DNA from: an uncultured Treponema sp.
GTDB lineage: Bacteria; Spirochaetota; Spirochaetia; Treponematales; Treponemataceae
Assembly: GCA_905236465.1 (NCBI GenBank)
Contig: CAJOQA010000068.1
Coordinates: forward strand, 1-18,348
Direction: 5' to 3'
Length of the DNA stretch: 18,348 bases
Positions 13,905-18,348 of the stretch are shown here, piece after piece (the stretch's first letter is position 1; each line of letters starts with the position of its first letter). Made by a program: the position numbers and the translations under genes. The notes under the pieces are model-generated. The model was not told the origin of the DNA and searched no databases. It was given only the letters and a program-made list of their open reading frames with translations.

Positions 13905-14693
13905 TTAAAGCAGAATGCTATCGTAAAGAAAATGATGCTTCTGTTCTGTTCTGTTCTGTTCTGTTCTGTTCTGTTCTCCTGTCTTGAGCAAATAATAGAA
14001 GGAGATCAGGATAAAAGATGTGTAGATGGAATCGCACTGAGCCCACACTGAAGAATTAAGTATTATGCTCGGTAAAAGCATTATGACTGAATAGGCTGCG
14101 CTTGCTTTGAACTTATTTTTGTCAGTAAGAGTGTAAACAAGGAGCCCCGCTGATGCAGCAAGGATAAAATCAAAGAGTATGGAAACCAGTTTGTAGGCGT
14201 AGACTGCTTTAATAGGAAGAAAAGTGATTAAAAAGATTATGTACTTGTACATATTCGTGTAGTCGCCTATGTTATTTCTAAAGGCGCCGAACCTGTCGGC
14301 CTTAAAAGATTCGTACCAGGGCTTTAAACAGTTCGTGTAGTCAACACTTTCAAAAGAAATCCCTGGTAGCCTGCAGAGTAAGCCTGTAAGGCTGATGACT
14401 ATGAGGTAAAAGCTAAGGTTATGTTCTGCATAAAAAGTCTGTATGTCTTTGAAAAAGATGGCGGTAAAGGCAGAAACAAGACAAAGAAAGGCAAGGCCTG
14501 AAAGTATTGTCTTTAGGAAGGGAATCCATTTTTCGCTATTCAGATTTCTGCCAAAGCTTTTTTCTACCAGGGAAAAAACAAGGTTTGTATTGAAGAATGC
14601 TGCAAAACAAAGCACGGCCAGCGCAAAGAGCAATCCCCCAAGCACAAGTTGCCTTGTGCTTGTCTTCAGTTTGATGCCATCGAGAAATTTCAT
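13905..14693 (-). CDS. N-terminal half of Gpi18-like integral-membrane glycosyltransferase (phase OFF)
   Basis: Multi-pass membrane protein of the GT-C superfamily, resembling Gpi18-type mannosyltransferases (COG5542), expected to move a sugar from a polyprenyl-phosphate donor to a surface glycan or lipid. About six membrane segments are visible. The first large loop holds ESVDYTNCLKPWYESF (115-130; D118 is the likely catalytic Asp). Next come IGDYTNMYKYIIF (142-154) and NSSVWAQCDSIYTSF (213-227), the family's W-x-Q-x-D-S motif. Residues 240-251 are encoded by pentamer repeats (EQNRT cycle), after which the frame runs into HHFLYDSILL and TAA. Adding one repeat unit, or removing two, joins it to the 13277-13903 frame for a protein of 473 or 468 residues. 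AGAGGTG, overlapping the end of the acyl-CoA synthetase gene, precedes the ATG. Confidence 0.88.
   Translation of the reverse strand: MKFLDGIKLKTSTRQLVLGGLLFALAVLCFAAFFNTNLVFSLVEKSFGRNLNSEKWIPFLKTILSGLAFLCLVSAFTAIFFKDIQTFYAEHNLSFYLIVISLTGLLCRLPGISFESVDYTNCLKPWYESFKADRFGAFRNNIGDYTNMYKYIIFLITFLPIKAVYAYKLVSILFDFILAASAGLLVYTLTDKNKFKASAAYSVIMLLPSIILNSSVWAQCDSIYTSFILISFYYLLKTGEQNRTEQNRTEQKHHFLYDSILL
13939..13977. repeat. Pentanucleotide tract, seven full CTGTT units, inside the glycosyltransferase gene
   Basis: Seven perfect head-to-tail copies of CTGTT occupy 13941-13975, with partial flanking matches (TT before, CT after). On the coding strand this is (AACAG)7. Five is coprime to three, so the tract reads as the same N-R-T-E-Q cycle without stops in all three frames. 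It can therefore change length freely while switching the downstream frame. Confidence 0.97.
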
Positions 14694-14705
14694 TAGATTA
14701 CACCT

Positions 14706-16466
14706 CTATTTATTTTTTTTACCTGTTACTTTTGATCTTAAGTCGTAAAGGTAACGCTTGATTTTTTGACTGGCAGTCTTTTCAAATTTTTCTACCTTGC
14801 GGACTTTTCCTACGCGGGAATTCTTATTGACCTTGCTGTTGACAAAGTACTGAATCTCACTAAGGATGGCTTCTTTTTGGTAAGCGATGTCACGGGCAAA
14901 TTCACCTGCCATCTTGGCAAGACGGTTCTTTGCTTCTTCTTCAAGTTTTTCCTCATCCACTTGGACTAAGGCAACAAGGCCAGCGTCATCTTCTACAACA
15001 AGACTTTCACTTACCAAGGGGTGCTGGTTCAAGACAAATTCTATGTCTTCGGGGTAGATGTTCTCGCCAGAAGGACCCAGTATCATGTTTTTGCTCCGGC
15101 CCTTTAAGCTTAAACGGACAAGCCCCTTCTTTTTCTTTAATGTGCCAAGGTCCCCTGTCTTAAGGAAGCCCTCTCCACAAGAGTCATTTTTTGTAGTAAA
15201 AGAAGCTGCGGTAAGGTCTGGGGCCTTGTAATAGCCCTTCATTATGTTGCGTCCCCTTGCTACAACTTCTCCTATTCCTGTCTTGGGGTCAGGATCAAGG
15301 ATGCGTAAATCTACACCTTCCATAACAGGACCTATTGTTCCTGGCAGGGTTATGCGGGGACCACTACCTGCAAGTAGGGGCGAGGATTCTGTAAGACCGT
15401 AGCCTATTGCATATGGAAACTTGGCATCTTTTAAGAACTTTTCTACAGCAGTGTCCATTTTTGCCCCGCCAATTCCAAAGAAAACTACATGGCCACCAAA
15501 TGTCTTTTTCAGCTGACTTCCTGCCACCCTGTGCAATAGAATCTGGAAAGGACGGATGCGGTAAATCATCTTTACAAATTTATTTTTACTAAAAGCAGGC
15601 AAGACCTTGTTCTTGTAGATTTTTTCCATTATTAGTGGAACAGAACAGATGATTGTAGGTTGAACTTTTAAAAAAGCCGGTAGTAGGGCACTTACAACAG
15701 GTGGTTTACCCAAGTAGTAGACGCAGGAACCGTTCATAACCTGCATGGTAAAGCCGATTGTAAACTCATATACGTGGCTTAGGGGTAAAAAAGAAAGGCA
15801 CCTATCCATTTTGTTTACGCGGTGCATAGTCTGCCCCTGAACTGCAGTCCAAACAAGGTTTCTGTGGGTTAGTTCAACCCCCTTTGACCTACCTGTTGTT
15901 CCTGACGTATATATAATGGAGGCTGTATCTTCTTCCCTAACTTCATACTTACTAAAAAAATCAATTGCAAACTGGGCGTTTTCTTCCGCAGAAAAATTCT
16001 GCCTTTCAGCCTCAATCCTTATAGTGGAATCACCTTTAATAAGACTTAAATCGTCAAGTTTGATAACTACTTTAGGTAATATATTTTCATCTAAGCCCTT
16101 GATTTTTTGCCAAAGCCTGTCTTCTACTATAAGACCGTCAACTTCGCAATGTTTTAAGATAGCTTCAACTTCAGTCTCCGAAAAATCAGGTAAGAGGGGA
16201 ACGGCTATCATTCCAGTATTTACTATTGCAAAGTATGATTGCCCCCATTCAGGCCGGCCTGTACCAAAAATTGCAATTTTACAGTAGGGTTTAAGGCCTA
16301 AAGCTAAAAGAAATTGCGAAATTTGGGCAGCCCTAGCCCCCATTTCGGCATACGTTACAGTTTTTCCCCCAACTAGAGAAAGTGCCTGTCTTTCTGCAAA
16401 CTTTTTAAGAGAATTTTTAAGTACTGCGGGAAAAGTGTAGTCTCCCAAGTCGAGGATCGTTTCCAA
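14706..16466 (-). CDS. Long-chain acyl-CoA synthetase (AMP-forming)
   Basis: Activates fatty acids: fatty acid + ATP + CoA gives acyl-CoA + AMP + PPi, through an acyl-adenylate. At 586 residues it is a FadD15-like member of the ANL superfamily. Motifs in order: IIYTSGTTGRSKGVELTH (P-loop, about 184-201), GYGLTESSP (A5), LKTGDLG (A7), and TASQKIKRY near the C-terminus, holding the likely A10 catalytic lysine. The start is TTG 16466 with AGGAG 6 nt upstream; no better ATG exists nearby. The gene is the first of a two-gene operon, and its TAG stop overlaps the Shine-Dalgarno of the glycosyltransferase gene. An extended -10 (TGTTATAGT, TATAGT at 16484-16489) lies just upstream. Together with the 4HBT thioesterase and lipase elsewhere in the window it suggests exogenous fatty-acid use or lipid remodelling. 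Chain-length preference cannot be judged. Confidence 0.93.
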   Translation of the reverse strand: METILDLGDYTFPAVLKNSLKKFAERQALSLVGGKTVTYAEMGARAAQISQFLLALGLKPYCKIAIFGTGRPEWGQSYFAIVNTGMIAVPLLPDFSETEVEAILKHCEVDGLIVEDRLWQKIKGLDENILPKVVIKLDDLSLIKGDSTIRIEAERQNFSAEENAQFAIDFFSKYEVREEDTASIIYTSGTTGRSKGVELTHRNLVWTAVQGQTMHRVNKMDRCLSFLPLSHVYEFTIGFTMQVMNGSCVYYLGKPPVVSALLPAFLKVQPTIICSVPLIMEKIYKNKVLPAFSKNKFVKMIYRIRPFQILLHRVAGSQLKKTFGGHVVFFGIGGAKMDTAVEKFLKDAKFPYAIGYGLTESSPLLAGSGPRITLPGTIGPVMEGVDLRILDPDPKTGIGEVVARGRNIMKGYYKAPDLTAASFTTKNDSCGEGFLKTGDLGTLKKKKGLVRLSLKGRSKNMILGPSGENIYPEDIEFVLNQHPLVSESLVVEDDAGLVALVQVDEEKLEEEAKNRLAKMAGEFARDIAYQKEAILSEIQYFVNSKVNKNSRVGKVRKVEKFEKTASQKIKRYLYDLRSKVTGKKNK

Positions 16467-16483
16467 ATATAACTCCTATCTAT

Positions 16484-16492
16484 ACTATAACA
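16484..16492 (-). promoter_or_regulatory. Possible extended -10 for the acyl-CoA synthetase operon
   Basis: The minus strand reads TGTTATAGT, a TGn-TATAGT extended -10; the -35 (ATGCAA at 17 nt) is weak. The start would fall at about 16477, on the edge of the AGGAG site, giving a very short leader. The rest of the divergent spacer (16467-16570) holds a direct repeat TAATATGAT at 16531 and 16544, before the MATE gene. Confidence 0.35.
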
Positions 16493-16570
16493 CAAAACAG
16501 GGGACTTGCATATAAAATTATAGCTTTTTTTAATATGATACTGTAATATGATGGTAATTGGTGAAAATGT

Positions 16571-17935
16571 ATGACAGAGAAAAAAAATATTGATGGACAT
16601 AAAAATCGTGGTGCACTTCCTATGAGGAAACTCTGCTTGCCCCTGGTGTTGGAGCAGCTTTTGAGAATCCTTGTTTCATCCGCTGATACCGTTATGCTTA
16701 GTTCCTATTCAGAACAAGCTGTAGCGGGTGTGGGGCTCATGGGACAGTACGTTTTCTTTTTAAATATCCTCTTTGGAGTGATTGCGACAGGGGCCTCTAT
16801 TGTGCTTGCCCAATACATTGGGGCGGACAAGTCTAGGCAAGACCGTAATGCTGTGGCACAGGCAAGTACTGTAATGATAGTGTGTGCCGCTGTTTTTCTG
16901 ACTGCCCTTGTTCTTTTTGGAATAAGTCCCCTTCTTTCCTGTTATAAGCTAGAAGATGCTGTGCGGACAGCGGCCCATGACTACTTTATCATATTTGGGG
17001 GAATAGGCGCTATCTTCAATGCCCTAAGCCTTTTGCAGTCGGCAATCTTGCGTTGTTATGGATACACAAAGGAAGCCTTGTATGTTACGATTGTTGCTAA
17101 CATTATTAATGTGGTAGGAAATGCCCTTTCCCTATACGGATTTTTCGGACTGCCCATATTGGGGGTAAGGGGTGTTGCGACAGCTTCCCTTATTTCTATG
17201 GTGGTCTCATGCATCTTGCTTCGTGTTATTATGCGGAAAAAGGAGAATGTCTTCTATAATATGCGGGGAGTATCAAAGATTTCTTCTCGTTTCTACCAGA
17301 TTATTCTTTCTGTGGGCATCCCTACTGCAAGTGAAAGTCTTTCCTATAATGTTTCGCAGATTGTGATTATGGCAATGATTTCTACGCTAGGAACAAATGC
17401 CATGTCTGCTCAGGTATACACACGAACTATCTGCCAGTATGTGTATATAGTGGCAATCGGTATTGGATCTGCCTGTCAGATAAAATCCGGTTACTATGTT
17501 GGGGCGCATCAGGCAGAAATAATCTACAAGCGTATGTCCCTTTATTCCCTTGTGGCAACAGCTTGTTCGCTTTCCCTTATTCTGTTGATAAATATATTCA
17601 GAGTCCCTATTGTTTCAATCTTTACTGATGACTTAGAGCAGTTGTCTTTGCTGGGAACCTTGCTTAAGGTTTCAATCCTTGTGGAGTTCGGTCGGTCTTT
17701 AAATCTTATTTGGATTGGTGGCCTAAAGGGGGCAGGGGATATTCGCTTTCCTGTCTTGTACGGTATGTTTTCTAATTGGTGCATTATGGTGTTTTTAAGT
17801 TGGCTCTTAGGTCTGCACCTAGGACTTGGGGTTGTAGGTTGTTGGATTGCAATAGGTCTTGATGAGACTACCCGTGGTTTTGTGATGATATGGCGGTGGA
17901 GGAGTCGAAGGTGGATGTCAAAAGCGCTGATATGA
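16571..17935 (+). CDS. MATE family multidrug/cation antiporter
   Basis: Inner-membrane exporter, expected to expel cationic drugs or metabolites in exchange for Na+ or H+. The 454 residues contain about twelve membrane segments in two homologous halves. The N-terminal half carries LPLVLEQLLRILVSSADTVMLSSYSE and VGLMGQYVFFLNILFGVIATGASIVLAQYIGA; the second half repeats the pattern with GIPTASESLSYNVSQIVIMAMISTLGTNAMSAQVYTRTI. The basic C-terminal end looks complete. ATG 16571 is preceded by a weak GGTGA. A run of eight A follows codon 3, so slippage near the start could shift the frame, though this is unproven. It is divergent from the acyl-CoA synthetase gene. Its TGA overlaps an ATG (17932) that opens only a 15-codon frame. 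Substrate unknown. Confidence 0.94.
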   Translation: MTEKKNIDGHKNRGALPMRKLCLPLVLEQLLRILVSSADTVMLSSYSEQAVAGVGLMGQYVFFLNILFGVIATGASIVLAQYIGADKSRQDRNAVAQASTVMIVCAAVFLTALVLFGISPLLSCYKLEDAVRTAAHDYFIIFGGIGAIFNALSLLQSAILRCYGYTKEALYVTIVANIINVVGNALSLYGFFGLPILGVRGVATASLISMVVSCILLRVIMRKKENVFYNMRGVSKISSRFYQIILSVGIPTASESLSYNVSQIVIMAMISTLGTNAMSAQVYTRTICQYVYIVAIGIGSACQIKSGYYVGAHQAEIIYKRMSLYSLVATACSLSLILLINIFRVPIVSIFTDDLEQLSLLGTLLKVSILVEFGRSLNLIWIGGLKGAGDIRFPVLYGMFSNWCIMVFLSWLLGLHLGLGVVGCWIAIGLDETTRGFVMIWRWRSRRWMSKALI

Positions 17936-18220
17936 AAAAGTTCCTGCAGGCTTTGAGCCAGCGTTGTTCAAGGCGGTGATTTCTGGAAGCGGATATTATC
18001 AGCCTTCGGCACGGGAAGTTTCGCGCGTGCTTCCAGTGTGTTTTTACTGGAAGATATCAAAATATGACAAAGGCATTTACGATCAGGGCTATAAGACAGG
18101 AAGTATTTTAAAACGATTCTGCAAAAAATCCGTGAACATCGAACTTGATTCGCGCGAGCACTGCTGGGTGAAAATATGACGTTCTTGGACTGGCTTTGCA
18201 GTGCGATTGAGGAAAGGTAG
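17936..18220 (+). pseudogene. Decayed coding sequence, possible TetR-type regulator remnant
   Basis: No intact gene is convincing here. Short protein-like stretches appear in different frames. An open stretch reading GFEPALFKAVISGSGYY leads into the longest frame (TTG 17964 to TGA 18179), which matches nothing I know. Another frame (18095-18220) reads FKTILQKIREHRT, then TGA at 18146-18148, then FARALLGENMTFLDWL and AIEER. That join resembles the C-terminal ligand domain of TetR regulators (I-x-E-H-R-x-x-F-R-A-L-L pattern). The position between a MATE exporter and a GNAT gene would suit such a regulator. An 8-bp inverted repeat, CTGGAAGC (17983-17990) and GCTTCCAG (18029-18036), lies inside. 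The family guess is weak; that the region is broken coding sequence is more likely than not. Confidence 0.3.
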
Positions 18221-18232
18221 GGAGACATAATC

Positions 18233-18348
18233 ATGAGCATATCATACCGACTTGTTACAATAGAAGATTACGATGGCATTTTTGCCCTTTGGAACAGCAC
18301 CGAGCAGAGCCGCCGCGCGCTTAACCCTGTGGACGACAGCCGTGAGGG
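18233..18348 (+). CDS. GNAT family N-acetyltransferase, 5' part only
   Basis: The first 38 codons of an acetyl-CoA-dependent acetyltransferase; the gene continues past the right edge. Residues 5-19 (YRLVTIEDYDGIFAL) give the first strand and helix of the GNAT fold, then W-N-S, and near the edge DDSREG, a motif seen in GNAT proteins of the type that continue '..FL.RNP..SF'. GGGAG lies 8 nt before ATG 18233. Base composition here is visibly richer in G+C (runs such as CCGCCGCGCGC) than the rest of the window. Substrate unknown. Confidence 0.8.
   Translation, partial: MSISYRLVTIEDYDGIFALWNSTEQSRRALNPVDDSRE

Noticed and set aside
13939..13977. Pentamer tract as part of a CRISPR or a structural RNA element
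   Set aside because: Unit of 5 bp with no spacers and no self-complementarity; it lies inside a coding frame.
18146..18148. Recoded TGA (Trp or selenocysteine) in the 18095-18220 frame
   Set aside because: TGA is used as a normal stop by other genes here, TGG is used for Trp, no SECIS-like element is evident, and the rest of the frame upstream is broken.
17968..18240. 90-codon minus-strand open frame at the right end
   Set aside because: Ser-rich shadow without a ribosome-binding site; it would overlap the GNAT start.

Overview
The window reads as part of a low-to-moderate G+C, double-membrane bacterium. I lean towards a host-associated spirochaete of the Treponema type. The reasons are gene style only: a CHASE2 membrane protein, a fermentative PPDK plus NADP-type glutamate dehydrogenase pair, frequent TTG/GTG starts, and a secreted lipase ending in an outer-membrane-like aromatic residue. 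This is an inference; no rRNA or marker gene is present.

Layout. Bases 1-1416 hold a membrane-anchored c-di-GMP protein (degenerate GGDEF, complete EAL). Convergent to it is a tight five-gene minus-strand operon (7131 down to 1479): 4HBT thioesterase, secreted class-3 lipase with a possible C-terminal beta-barrel, ATP-grasp ligase of unknown substrate, CHASE2 membrane protein without an output domain, and cytidine deaminase. A divergent promoter region (7132-7263) drives this operon and, in the other direction, ppdK (7264-10101). The PPDK carries a 47-residue Lys/Ala/Pro histone-H1-like tail. After a clear terminator comes a GntR/MocR-like regulator (10243-11454) that lacks the PLP lysine and the last subdomain. 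Bases 11455-11859 are non-coding: two tandem 134-bp repeat units, two perfect hairpins, then the gdhA promoter and leader. gdhA (11860-13215) ends at a bidirectional terminator.

Bases 13277-16466 (minus strand) are an operon of a long-chain acyl-CoA synthetase and a Gpi18-like (COG5542-type) integral-membrane glycosyltransferase. The glycosyltransferase is split into two frames exactly at seven copies of a pentanucleotide (CTGTT on the + strand). The two halves join into one convincing protein if the copy number changes by +1 or -2. This looks like a phase-variable surface-glycan gene and is the most striking item in the window.

The right end holds a MATE exporter (16571-17935), about 300 bp of apparently decayed coding sequence, and the start of a GNAT acetyltransferase that runs off the edge. 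The last ~400 bp look more G+C-rich than the rest and may be acquired.

PPDK and glutamate dehydrogenase are central PEP/pyruvate and ammonia-assimilation enzymes; both look highly expressed, with strong signals and biased codons. The other genes lean towards the cell envelope: acyl-CoA activation and hydrolysis, lipase, glycosyltransferase and c-di-GMP turnover.
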